Source: Apteryx mantelli
Taxonomy: Eukaryota; Chordata; Aves; Apterygiformes; Apterygidae
Assembly: GCF_036417845.1 (NCBI RefSeq)
Contig: NC_090020.1
Coordinates: forward strand, 44,934,425-44,998,424
Length of the DNA stretch: 64,000 nucleotides
Direction of reading: 5' to 3'
Both the position numbers and the translations under genes were made by a program. Shown piece by piece: positions 23,514-34,390 of this stretch (position 1 is the stretch's first letter; every line of letters starts with the position of its first letter). The notes under the pieces are model-generated. The model was given only the letters and a program-made list of their open reading frames with translations. It ran no database searches and was not told the origin of the DNA.

Positions 23514-26500
23514 TTGCTGTAACTGAAGATGATGAATGGATTTTATTCTTTGGAAACAGAGGGGCTTTTTTGTGCAAGGAAAGAAACTGAAGTTGGAGTG
23601 ATAGCAGTTTCCTCAGAACATTCAGAAATGCAGCCTGCTTGCTGGGAAGGCCAAGCAATGCATTTACTGCTTACACCGCTCTAGTGGTGTGACTGACCGA
23701 GGAGAAGCTGCCTGATTAGACAACCAAAAAGAAAAGTCTTAGTAAAACTGAATGATCAGCAGTTACATTTCCAAAAAAGAAACAAAAAATTGCTGCAACA
23801 AAACAGGCTTTATGGTCTGCTCTGTAACTGAATTGCCTTTATCCAAAAATGACTGTTAACTAATGTGATCAGGATCAGATGCTTCAGGGGAAGCAAAATA
23901 GTCATATTTGGCCAGTTGTGCAATACAGTATGACTTGGGAAGAAACATCTTCGCAACTCCATCTGGTGATCAGCTTACGCCCTGAAACATAAGGACTGCT
24001 AGCTCTTAAAATGTTTATTTTAGCCTAGCACAACAACAGATGCTGCTGTTGTTAATACAAATGTTGACTCAATCCATTTTTAGCTCAGAAATAATGGACT
24101 CCATAACTCCCCGTGGCAGAGAGTTCCAGGGATTATACAGACTTACTTTCACTCAGCAATTCTAAGTGTTCTCAATTTTGAATCCCCTTTTGTGTGCAGG
24201 GACTATTTAATTGAATGTTGCCTACTATAAGAATAGATCTATCATCTTTATGGTAAACCACACTGGAAACATCTGGAGAATATGTACTGACCCACTGTAT
24301 TAAGACTACTTAGCAGAGCATTTAAATACCAGTTAAACAAAACTTGTAGAGTAGGATTTAAAAGAGCTGGCAAATAGTCTTTTTTTAAACTAGATTAGCA
24401 AAGCCTGCCTTAATCTCTTTTCATATGAAATAATCAATGCTAATAACTTCCATTACTCCTCTCTGAGCCACTTCTTCTGTGATAAAATGACAAAGGCAGT
24501 ATTCCAGGTATGAAAACTGCATTTTTTTCTATTGTCAAGGTAGGACTAGTAAGTTTTAATGATGCTGCACATTGAGCAGATTATCTTCCAGTGTGTGTCT
24601 GATGTGATGCCTAGATCTTCTCCTGTCCTATCACTTTGTATAAATAGCTGAAGTCATTCCTGTGTCTCCCATTTGTCCTCAGTCAGTACACTGCCTACCC
24701 TCCTGGCTTGGCCAGCTTGCTAAGGAGCTTAGCAAAACCTTTTTGCTATGAAGGTAACTCCTAAGTGTAATCCCCAAACTAAATACTGAAATTTTTAAGC
24801 AGCAATGGAAACAGCTGTTGTAGTTCATGTGCCCTTGGTATAGGGAGGCTTATTTTCCACTTCATCTTTAGAGTCTTTATTCTCTGTAAAGAAAGATCTG
24901 AAGTGGTCAGATGGATGCCATTAGCCAGGGTAGTAATGGTACAGTTTGTATATTCCTATGATAATATGGACTGGTCTGCAGGTTGAGAGATGCTGCATCA
25001 TTCCAGGGAAGGCAGATTCATCTGACAGATATTTTTCTTTGGACACTTATCTCAGATAGTGCTTCTCCTTCGGTCTCAGTGAACAATTCTAAGGTAAGGA
25101 AGAGCTTGAAACCCCTCTGTGGTACAAATGCAGTTTTCATAGAAGTTCTTCAACATTTTCTGAATTTACTACAGACATCACCCTAAGACATTGTTGGGCT
25201 TAGCTTAAAGTATTTGCTCAAACTATTTATAAGAGTCTTTTAAAAAGTACCCCAAACTTTGAAATGAATGGTTTCATTGTCATTGTTCCAGTTTACAGTG
25301 ATCCTGTAGGATCTGCTTATGACCTGGAGCAGTATTCTTGCACATATTGACTTAAAAAAAAAACAAAACAAAACACAACAACCCACTGTGGCAAAAATTC
25401 TGGTCTTATAGCTTAATCTTTATCACCACAATCCTTTGGAATACTCCCAAGAATACTAAAATTACGACTAACCGCACAAGAACTGGTTAAGGTACACTGA
25501 ATCAAAGCTGCTCCTTATTTGTTCAAGAAGCTGTCCCAAGCTTGGAGCTTATACGTTTGCTCATAGGTTGTTGCTTTCTAAATTATTGGCACTATTCTGG
25601 TCTCCTTACTCAGCCACAGGCAAGTAAAACGCATCTATTACTTAGGAGTACTTGCATTCTTATGATTTGAGAGTATCTGTACATGCTGTCCATATCCTGT
25701 CAATCTCCAAATATTATTGATCAGGAAGAAAGTTACTTACAAGGTTTACATCCAATGTAACGTTTCCCTCTATGCTGTCACCTACCTGTGGGCTTTTGTA
25801 TATTATCAGTGGATACCATCAGCCAGATGTGTGATATTTTACTTATTCCACTGTATCAGAAAATAGGCTTATGTCTAGGCTAGTATCCATACTTTTCAAT
25901 TCTAAACTGGTAGCAAAGCAGAATTTTCCTAGTCAAGCTAACTTTTTAAGTTAAAAAAAAAAAAAAAGAGAGAGAGAAACTTGCAGAAAGAGTCCTGGAT
26001 TTGAATTAGTGGTCTGACTCCCAAAGAGACTGTGTAAGAATCGGGTTTTAACAAGCCTAATGATCAGCCTGGATCAATACAATTTTGTCTCAGTACAAGA
26101 AAGACTAAGCTTAATGCATGTATTGCACGTTAGTGTGAGAAAAAGGCAAAATTTGGACAAGGACATTACTGTCAGCTAGTAGAGCAGAAAAGGGAAGTTA
26201 TTGCATATACGTGCACCTCCTTTCTCTTTGAGCTTGTCTTCCTGTGTCATTTGAGGAAAGACACGTCTTCTTGTGATTTCTTCAGTTTTGTATAAGAGAT
26301 CTAAAAGTAATCAATCACCAGAAGCACTTACCATGCTACAGCTGTACTCTGTAGGCCTACAACAGGAACACAAGATCAACAAGTGGCTGGCCAGTTAGTG
26401 ACTCCGAGCTGCACCCAGCCCTTCCCGCAGTCCCTGTGCTCCCCCAGCTTCCTTGGGCCCCTCGCTGCCCACAGCTGTGCCACGGTGCTCAGTCCAAGTG

Positions 26501-29204
26501 GGGAGTGCTTCACCACTCACACTGCTCATGCCTCCTGGTGAGTCAGGCACAAGACAGGAAATGCTTAACTAGGTCAGACAAAGTTATCCCTTGGGCTGGG
26601 TGTTACACAAACTTGTCCTAAATGGGTAAAGGACTGAGATGAGGTGTTCTCTTCCTCAGAGATCTCAAGCCAATGACTTTAACTTTGTGCCTCAGCATTT
26701 ACCTCTCCTGAGATTTCTGTAAGTGCTATGAATAGGTAAGTTATGGATCTGTCTCACTTATTAGTTAGCATCATCCAGCTATACAGATGTACCTCTTAGC
26801 AAAACAAGTATTTTGTACAATGAAGAGGGCTGGCTATCCATACCACAAAAGCATTTTTGTATATTTCAGATTGGTCTCATTGCTTGTTATCTGGTTTCTT
26901 CATCAGGAGCTAGCTTTGACCTGTTCTTTTCTACAATGCATTGTCAATACTGCTAACCTACAATTCATACTCTAATTAAGCTCATTGTATTGCAAGACGT
27001 TGGTTCAAAAAAAAAAAAAAATCACTACCATTTAAGTTGCCAAATCATCTTTATACAGTTGAATACTGAACTGAATAGATAGCATATTTTGTTTTGGAAA
27101 AATCTGTTTAATTCAAAGCTCTCTAGAAAGATGTTTTAAAACAACATACATAAACATATTGATATGATGCATATACTCTATGTATGTTAAGTTAAATATT
27201 CATGAAGCAACTGTGTGCTTTGTTTTAAATTGAGTTTGATAGATGGCTGTGTCAGGTTATTTAAAAGTCAAGTAAAACTTGAATTTTTAGGGCATTCCAT
27301 GGTTGCCTGTGTGTCTTATTTACATTACACAAAGGAGAAGAACTTCAGAAACGCACAGATTCATTTGACAGTACCATCTGGTAGAAGCAGGTGTAGTACC
27401 AATTAAAATCCACTTGAGGATACAGCTTCTCCAGATTAAGTATTTTTGCTGGTAGCAGAGAGTTGTCAGCAAAAGTTGTTGGTTTTTTTTATACTTCCAG
27501 TATGTGCCACAGCTTCCTTATCTAAAAATCCCCAACAAGCATTAACAGACTACGTGAGCTGTCAAACCAAACAGAGCCAGTGTGGCAGCTGTGCTCTCTC
27601 TCCTTAATGTGCCCATGTTTTAATTTCTTCACTGTATTTGTCTCCTTGATAAGAGTGAAGAAAACTACTGCCCTCCCAGTTGATCACAATTTGCATGATA
27701 TATACCTGCTGTAATATTAAGATCTTGAAAATTACTAGCACTTAACATATTTTCTCAGTAAGGGCATTAGAATGTACTTGACATTCTTCATAAACTACTT
27801 CTGCTAATTTTACTTATAACAAGCTCCTTTACCAGGAAAAACAATTTATATTCAGGAATACTACTGGTCATGGACTGATGCCAACTGGCTGTTTTCATTT
27901 ACTAGATCAGCCTCGGTGAAGCTGGACTGAGTTGTGTAAGTCTCAAGGCAGTAAGCTAAAAGGTTAAAGAGGAATTTGGAACAAATCAGTTGTTTTCTTT
28001 CTATCCTCCCCTCACAAGTGTTACGATTCTCAGCCTTTGACTATTAAGAACCCTCTGCCATAGAGCACTGAAGGTGAGTAATAGAGGGGAGGGTTGGTGC
28101 AACATCAACTTAGTGCAAAAGTCTTTGTTCTCTAGCTTCCCTTGAGCATTTGGGAACCTTTCCTCCTTTCTACTTGAGTACTATCAACCTTAAGTCTGCC
28201 AGATTCTGTGTTAGCATTGCAGTAAAGCAGAGGAAGGAAAGGGAAAAAAATTAAGGAGTTTCACAGGGGTTTTTTGTTTGTTTTGCAAGAGTACAGTCCA
28301 GTTAGGACTGCCTTTCCTAGTTTTTATGAACAGCTAACCCTTAACACCATTCATAGTTACCAGCAGTACTATTTTACTAAGTAGTGCCCCTTCCCCCATT
28401 TATTCCTCCCTCCACGCTGTGAAACAAATCAATAAATACCAAAGTTCAGATTCTCCAGTTTTTCCTGTTGAAATGGAATTAACATTTCAGACACCATCAT
28501 TTAAACTTGGCACTGGCTGTTACTCTCAAGGGTTTAAAGAAAAAAAAAAAGTCTTAAAAGCTACTCCTGCTAGTCTTGCACTTCTGAACCCAGGAGCAAA
28601 ACTCCCGAACAGATGGTATCTTCAGGGAATATAATCCTAAACACAACCCCTAAGCTTTCTAGTGCATCCAATAATTACATCTTGATTCACTAAAAATTAA
28701 TCATTCTTGTCTAAACCTTCTTCCCTCTTGACAAAGCAGAAAGAAACTCGTGCTTACAAGTTGCATTAGTAATTTGCCTATATTCAGTACTGAGAAATCT
28801 GACACTGCAAGATTTAGAATTTCAGCATTCACTCTGGCTGGTAAAATACATGTATGATGAATAAACCTTGCAGTAACAGAGGTAGGAAATCCCATCATTA
28901 TTCCTGCAGTGTATTTCGTTCTACTTCAAATTTAGTTTACAGGCTATGCCTGGTGCCACAATATGCAGAGTGTCCAGGGTTAAAGAAAGCTTGCAGTTTT
29001 TCATGTTGGAGAAATACCTATCTCTATTTTTAAATCCAGGTTTGCTGAATTTTAAATTTCTACTTTTCCTCACCAGAATACAAATCCCAGCTAATCCAAT
29101 CTCTCAGCATGCTGCAGAAGACCATAGTTTCAGCAATTAACTCCCATCCATTTATTAGCTTCTGCTGAACAGAAGCAACTCCTATTAGCCTGGAAAAAAT
29201 GAGA
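23514..29204 (+). other. EPB41L4A: EPB41L4A 3' UTR and downstream region
   Basis: No coding sequence was recognised. The true 3' end is uncertain: I noticed no canonical AATAAA close to the stop. Candidates are ATTAAA near 27402 and AATAAA near 28430, the latter followed by a T-rich stretch. If the distal site is used the 3' UTR is about 4.9 kb and ends some 0.8 kb from the 3' end of the convergent minus-strand gene. The region contains an old antisense CR1 (24060-24720) and A-rich runs near 25960 and 27007. The short frame at 24983-25186 has no supporting feature. Confidence 0.6.
24060..24720 (-). mobile_element. old CR1/L3-type LINE fragment, antisense
   Basis: On the plus strand a series of diagnostic segments appears in the right order for the antisense 3' region of ancient amniote CR1 elements: CTCCCCGTGGCAGAGAGTTCC, then TTAATCTCTTTTCATATGA, GGCAGTATTCCAGGTATG, GCTGCACATTGAGCAGAT, and GATGCCTAGATCTTCTCCTG. 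It is heavily diverged, without a preserved 3' octamer tail. Identification is from memory of the family. Confidence 0.65.
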
Positions 29205-29869
29205 GTTCTAAGGCTTGGAAAAAATAAATCTTTATTTTTTTGTCTACATAGACATTGCCAGACACTGCCACAATACAGTTAAAAGCAGCTTCTGAGTGTC
29301 ACCACATGAATTTTCAGGCTTAATATTCCATCTTTTCTATAGGTTTCTATTTCTTATGGAGAAGTCTTATTCTGCACAGAATGCCACTGGTCTTGGGCTG
29401 GTTCCAACAATTCTTCCTAAAAAAAGGATAAACCCAACGTGAGATTGGAAACATGCAGCAGGTGCCTGTTTTCAATAATATCCTATTGTAGCAACCATTA
29501 GGTTGCTATATCCTTAGGACTGGAACAAAGTTACAAGGATCAGCTTGCCCCTCAACCCTCTGGAAAACAGTTAGAAACCAAAAACTGCAAATGTAATTTT
29601 TAAAAAGCCTGCATGCAAGAGAAGCTCTTTGCCCAGCTAAGCAAGATGTCAGATTCGTGTTGCCTTTCCAAAGAGCTGCCAAAGCATTGACCTGCTCCGA
29701 GAGCTGCAATCACATCTGGAAAGCTGCTGTTGCAAATACTGGACAATCACACAGTCTGTATTTCTGTTCTGTAGTGGTCTGTACAGTATATCCATTTCTG
29801 GCACTGTGAGAACAAAGAAAGCAAGCAACAAAACGTTCAGCATTCAAAAGACTGAATAGTCCAAATAAC
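29205..29869 (-). other. 3' UTR of the minus-strand membrane-protein gene
   Basis: Follows the TGA at 29872-29870 and ends just past the poly(A) signal at 29236-29231. Small overlapping frames within it (29506-29928) lack domains and are taken as chance. Cleavage is expected about 10-30 bases past the signal. Confidence 0.55.
29231..29236 (-). terminator. poly(A) signal AATAAA for the minus-strand gene
   Basis: The minus strand reads AAAAAATAAAGATTTATT followed by a T-rich element, the usual layout of a canonical poly(A) signal with a downstream U-rich region. It lies about 640 bases past the stop at 29870, a reasonable 3' UTR length. Confidence 0.6.
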
Positions 29870-30502
29870 TCACAAATGGATGCCAGATACCACCCTGATT
29901 CTTCCTGAAGTTTCTCCATGACTCTCAACTCTTCCAGGTTTTCTTGAACTGTATTTACAGTTCTTCCCTGGAAAGTCCACTATGTTGCACTGGGTCTCGG
30001 CATCCTCCTCTTCAGTGCTCCATTGAAGAGAGCTGAACACATTAGTGAAACAAACAAGAAGAAGAAGGAGAACACAGACAAATATGCAAAAAAATATTTT
30101 CAGCCCTTTGTGTGTCCTGGAATATGTTCCTGCAGGTTTAATTGGTAGATGCAACTGCACAAAATGTGTGAACAGCAATGTGTCTTTTATCAGTGTTTCT
30201 ACTTCATTCAGTCTACCCTTCATCACTGCTGTGTTCTCCTGTGTTTGAGCAATTAGCTTGTTCACCTCATATTCATGAGTCCATTGTTGTTGCAACAAAC
30301 CTCCACCCATTTTTTCTTTCACTACTGAGTACTGCACAAAAACATTCAACAGGAACACTGTTCTCCAGCACACTGCATACTGTGTCCCCTGAAATGCAGG
30401 TAGGTTATCATCATGATTTCTCAGTACTGGATCATCCTCACATAACATTTCAAATATTGACCAAAAAGCTCCTGGCTTCAAAGGCTCAAAATGACTCATC
30501 AT
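29870..30502 (-). CDS. unrecognised single-pass membrane protein, 210 codons
   Basis: Not recognised from memory. The frame starts MMSHFEPLKPGAFW and ends SGIHL. Residues about 73-112 have heptad-like spacing (VNKLIAQ...LNEVETLIKD) and may form a short coiled coil. Residues about 133-156 are a strong hydrophobic membrane segment (LKIFFCIFVCVLLLLLVCF), followed by an acidic STEEEDAE stretch and a basic tail of about 50 residues. There is no signal peptide, so it is probably a type II or C-terminally anchored protein. The first ATG is at 30502; an in-frame TAG lies 15 bases upstream inside a possible acceptor (CCTAG/GTACCC), so coding may begin in this exon or continue from an earlier one. The exon is followed by a poly(A) signal and preceded by a donor and CpG island on the same strand. 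A degenerate or noncoding locus with a chance frame is the main alternative. Confidence 0.5.
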   Translation of the reverse strand: MMSHFEPLKPGAFWSIFEMLCEDDPVLRNHDDNLPAFQGTQYAVCWRTVFLLNVFVQYSVVKEKMGGGLLQQQWTHEYEVNKLIAQTQENTAVMKGRLNEVETLIKDTLLFTHFVQLHLPIKPAGTYSRTHKGLKIFFCIFVCVLLLLLVCFTNVFSSLQWSTEEEDAETQCNIVDFPGKNCKYSSRKPGRVESHGETSGRIRVVSGIHL

Positions 30503-30514
30503 GCCCTTGGGTAC
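30503..30514 (-). other. candidate splice acceptor and leader of the 210-codon exon
   Basis: The minus strand reads GTGTAACCTAG then GTACCCAAGGGC before the ATG at 30502. If the exon starts at 30514, the upstream sequence is open in the same frame (V-P-K-G) and joins in phase 0 to the exon that would end at 31062. The pyrimidine tract is only moderate. Confidence 0.35.
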
Positions 30515-31061
30515 CTAGGTTACACAAACCACGGTTTCAGCACTGAAACAAATCTTTGATAGTATGTCCCATTCTTATCATCTTGGTTGTATCACCGCAT
30601 TTCACACTGACGTGCACTGTTCAACTTCTGAATAGTGCTGGCTTTTCCAGGAAGTTACAGTGAAACAGCATTTTGATATGAGATGCTGAGCTTTCATGTT
30701 TTACCAGTCTTCTGTGCAAACATTTTAAGTCTCTGTGCCCTGAATTTCTCCACAGTATCACCCCCTACAAAACACACAGTAAGCCACACAGACTTCTCCT
30801 GGACACACACTGGTAGCCAGGCACCATTTTTAATGAAGCCCCTCGCACTGAAACATTGACTTGCTTTTAGGGTTTCTTGCTTTTTGTTGTTGATTGATAA
30901 GAATAAAGTCATCAGGGTGAGGAGACCTGCAGTGTTTCACTTCCAATTTCTGCTCAAAAGTCATTCTGCTGAACTTGTTTTTCAACACAAAGCACATCAT
31001 TCAACTTCATCATACAAAGGAAGGTTGAAGCACACAGTCGTGCAACAAATTCATCACTCAC

Positions 31062-31140
31062 CTCATGGAGGAAACCGCAGGACAGCTGGGGCGTCAGGGC
31101 TTTGCAACTTTTTCCTGCAAGCCTCTTTCATGCTGGGGAT
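31062..31140 (-). other. candidate 5' exon with strong donor, minus strand
   Basis: The minus strand has CTCCATGAG/GTGAGTG at 31062/31061, a near-consensus 5' splice site. Joined to an exon starting at 30514 it keeps the 210-codon frame open for about 21 more codons back to a TGA at about 31130, so this exon would be mostly leader. A 22-codon upstream frame starts at ATG 31131 and stops at the junction. The 5' limit is unknown; the start given here is nominal. Confidence 0.35.
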
Positions 31141-33129
31141 TTCACCACATGCCTGCCTCGATGAGCTTGAGAACTGCCAGCAAAATCCCCACTGATGGAT
31201 ACTGCACAAATGCACTAGAGCTCTGTAAGAAGTTTCCATAGGTATTTTAGCATGCTGGTAGGAATAGACCCTGCTATCCTGAAGGTAAGAGCTGCCCCCT
31301 TGCTAACAACGATACCCTAAAGTATACTTCACACCATCAAAAGTGCATCAAAGGAAGACTGTTCTATCTATCTGCAGCAGAACAGTAGAACACATCATCC
31401 AATACTAAAAATAGTGCTGCAGAGGAATTTCCTTTATACTTTTTGACCCCTCCCTCATTAATAACAAAATAACAAAATACAAAGGCAAAACACAGTCTAA
31501 GAACATTGCTAGTTGTGATTTTCATCTTTTCCATAGCAGAGTTTACTAAAGTTGTAGATATCTTTTTGTAAGTGAAAAATTACAGGACCCTGCAGAAATC
31601 TGAAGTTACATTATCATTCCTGCAAACATTAAATAGGAATAAAATCTTGCATCAGCAAGGATAAAAGCAGCTCTCAAACTGTGACAATAAAAAAAACAAT
31701 CTTTTGGATAATATGCAAGACTGCTTTATATTTTATTAGCTTGCAACATTGATACTTCTGTTGCTTTAACTTTAAAAAAAGTTTAGGTCTGATATGCAAT
31801 CTTTTGGATACTAGACTGTTCCATGTAGCTTTGTAATAAAAGTTACCTGCGCATTAAAAAGCCATTGCTGATTTAAATTTCTGGAGGAAAGTCTCTCAAA
31901 GTTTCTAATGTTTACTGCTAGGAAGAAGGAAAAAAAAAAACCTGCCCTAAAACTGCACAGTTAAAGAAAAGCCTTGCATTATTGCTAAACCCCCTGGCCA
32001 CGTGGAGACCTCCATTTTATCCAATGGGCAAAGAAAATTTTCTCACCACAGCATAGTACAATCTGTCCACATCAGCTGCAGCTTTTTATTCATTCCTCCT
32101 TCCACTAGATAAAATGATATAAGTTATTCCAAAAAATGTGTATGGCTCCAGTTCATGCCGTATTTTTGTATTGTTTTAAGAGCAACCCTAAAGCGGCTTT
32201 CAGAACTGCAATGAAAGTTTTAGGTACAACACAAGGGTAACTAAGAAACTGTTAAGTTCCTTAACATTATCCTAAGTTTGTTTGAACAGATCCCCAAAGG
32301 AGTTAAAAAAAAACAAACAAAATACAGTGCTATATAGTAATTACTTGCAGCATAGTGGTAAAAAGAGTTATCCTTACAGTCAGGATAGCTAAATAATGCT
32401 AAAAGTAGACAATAAACTATTAATTTCTCCTTTTCTAATGACTGCCATATTCTTCGCTTAGAAAGGCTGAAACATAAAATCTACTATGTAATTGCTCAAC
32501 CATACAAACTCAACCATATAACCTCTAAGAGATTTCTTTTTTTTTTGTCCTTGCAAAACCAGGGAGGAGAAAGGTAAACAACCAGCTCCTTAAACAGTTT
32601 TAGCAAGAATTCTTGTTTGCCTTTTTTGACACCACATTCATTCTGAAAGTGAATGAATGGGCAACACAAAGGCAAAGATTTAAATAGTAAATCTGATCGT
32701 TTCTCTCTGCAGAATTAAGTTAACAGCATATGAGAGAGATCAATTTCTCAATAGGTTGTTATTCTGAATTCATACATAAATAATTACTTATATAGGGTAA
32801 TCATTTAATCAGAAAAACACCATCATACCATGCTCTTGGGACATCATGTGCTGATCATGTAGGTGCTTGCTTAGGCCATCGGCAGATTTCCATTGCTTTC
32901 ATCTGAAAGAACAGGGAAGAGAGCACTCACTTGAAAGAATAACAGATACGGAATCCACAGAGAAACATCTGGAATAATTGCCCAGTTTTAAAGAACAGAC
33001 AGCAGGCTCAAAAAAAAAAAAAAAATCAGCGGCACACCTTAAGATTGGACTACTCTACATAGCACAAGTTATAACTAATTCCAGCCGGCGACCAGGAATC
33101 ACGTGGAAATCCAGCAACATCTGAGCAAA
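31141..33129. other. AT-rich region between candidate exon and CpG island
   Basis: No coding exon was recognised on either strand. It contains A runs at about 31930-31940 and 33010-33025, and several AATAAA-like words without a supporting gene. Most likely it is the first intron of the minus-strand transcription unit if that starts in the CpG island. Confidence 0.5.
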
Positions 33130-33276
33130 TCGGGCACAGGAGACGGTTTACAACCGGTCGAGCCCCTCCAGCCCACCGCTGCCGTGCCCACCGCCCGCGC
33201 GAGGCAACGCCGCCGCCCGGCCCAGCTCCCTCGGCCCCCGGGGCCGCGCTTCCGCCTGACCTACCCTCAGCGAGCG

Positions 33277-33307
33277 GCCTGGGCCTGGGCCTGGGCCTGG
33301 GCCTGCC
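33277..33307 (+). repeat. GGGCCT hexanucleotide repeat with G-quadruplex motif
   Basis: About five copies of a GGGCCT unit inside the CpG island. GGG tracts at 33281, 33287, 33293 and 33299, each three bases apart, satisfy the canonical G3 N3 G3 N3 G3 N3 G3 quadruplex pattern on the plus strand. The complement would be transcribed in a minus-strand leader if the transcript starts upstream. Confidence 0.9.
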
Positions 33308-33502
33308 CGCCGCCGCCGCCGGCTGCGCTCGGGGCCGCTGGGACACCGCAGACACGAGCCCCCCACCCCGCGTGCGCCCGCCCAACAGCTGCCGCGCGCG
33401 TCGCGGCCGACCGCGCGCTTCGCCGCCTCCCAGCGTGCTCCGAGCGGGGCAAACCAACCCCTCTCGTAGCGGAGGGTGCGCCGTGTGCCGGCCCCTGCCG
33501 CA

Positions 33503-33528
33503 GGGCGGGGAGGAGGGCCGGGGCGGGG
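33503..33528 (+). other. second G-quadruplex motif in the CpG island
   Basis: Five G tracts (33503-33505, 33507-33510, 33515-33517, 33520-33523, 33525-33528) with loops of one to four bases fit the canonical quadruplex pattern on the plus strand. Such clusters are common at CpG-island promoters. Confidence 0.75.
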
Positions 33529-33644
33529 TGTACAGTGTCCCCACGCGGACAGACGGCAGCCTGCGGTAACTCCTGCGGGTCGCGGGCAGCAGGGAGGAGC
33601 CCAGGCTGGAGCGCCTGGGGAGCTGAGGCGGCGAAGGCAGCGCT

Positions 33645-33656
33645 CCCCCCCCCCCC
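33645..33656 (+). repeat. poly-C run (12 C) in the CpG island
   Basis: An uninterrupted C12. A second C-rich stretch (CCCCCTCCCCCCCCC) lies at about 33744-33758. Both could give quadruplexes on the minus strand and are likely to vary in length or be mis-sequenced. Confidence 0.9.
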
Positions 33657-33861
33657 AGGAGTGGGGCGATGCAGTAGCCCGCGCGCAAGCGCGTTGCCGC
33701 AGCCCGACCATTGAGCCTGCGCAGGGGGCGCGTGGTTATGCCGCCCCCTCCCCCCCCCGGCGCTGCCGGCAGCCGCCTCAGGGCGGTGCTGCGAGCCGCC
33801 CGCGCCGTCGCTGCCCCGCGGTGCTGCCGCCTCTGTGCGGCCCCTCTGCCTCGGGGTTCCG

Positions 33862-33872
33862 TATTTATTTAA
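33862..33872 (+). promoter_or_regulatory. TATA-like element at the CpG island's plus-strand side
   Basis: TATTTATTTAA within GC-rich flanks on the plus side of the CpG island. It is compatible with a plus-strand start about 25-35 bases downstream (near 33895), but it is not a perfect TATA box and no transcript evidence exists. Confidence 0.3.
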
Positions 33873-34390
33873 GTAGCCGCGGCGGAAAATCTACCAGTGT
33901 AACTGTTCTTCTGTGGGAGCGGCTCTAATGTACGCGCGGCATCTTTACGCCAGCGAACTGAGCGCACGGTAGGCGTTTTGCCAGTGTGGCGAGGTCAAGC
34001 GTGCGCCCCAGTGGCGTGTACATATCGACGCATAAAAAGCCTTCTGTGCCCAAAGCTCGCACTGTGAAGTCAGCGTTCCCACTGCAGGCACACGATCCTC
34101 CGGGCAGCGGCCTCCGGAGGGCTCGCGCGGCTGGCGACGATCCTCGCTGTCAGCCGAGGTCGGGGCTCCCTCCTGAGCGCGCTCGCGAGCTCAGCGCTTC
34201 GGCGGAGCTCCGGCCTGGCGGCGGGGGAGTCCGCAGCGAGGCTGCCGCGCGCGGCCGTGCCGCCCCGGTGGTTCCGCTGCGCGGGGCGCGGCGAGCGCTC
34301 TGCGCCGGCCTCCCGCGCCGGGCGCGCAGGCGAGGCGTGCAGCCGCCCTGCGGGTCGCGGCCCGCCGTGATGGCGCAGTCTCCACGTCTG

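Larger units (their letters stand above)
33130..34390. promoter_or_regulatory. CpG island, probably a bidirectional promoter
   Basis: About 1.25 kb of dense CpG in an otherwise AT-rich window. It contains NRF1-like palindromes (GCGCAAGCGC near 33685, CTGCGCAGG near 33716), many GC boxes and several long stop-free frames on both strands that are a by-product of GC content. A minus-strand donor-like CTGAGG/GTAGGT lies at 33265/33264. It could drive the minus-strand gene at 29-31 kb and a plus-strand transcript. By synteny with human the latter might be NREP, whose coding exons I did not find here. Confidence 0.8.
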
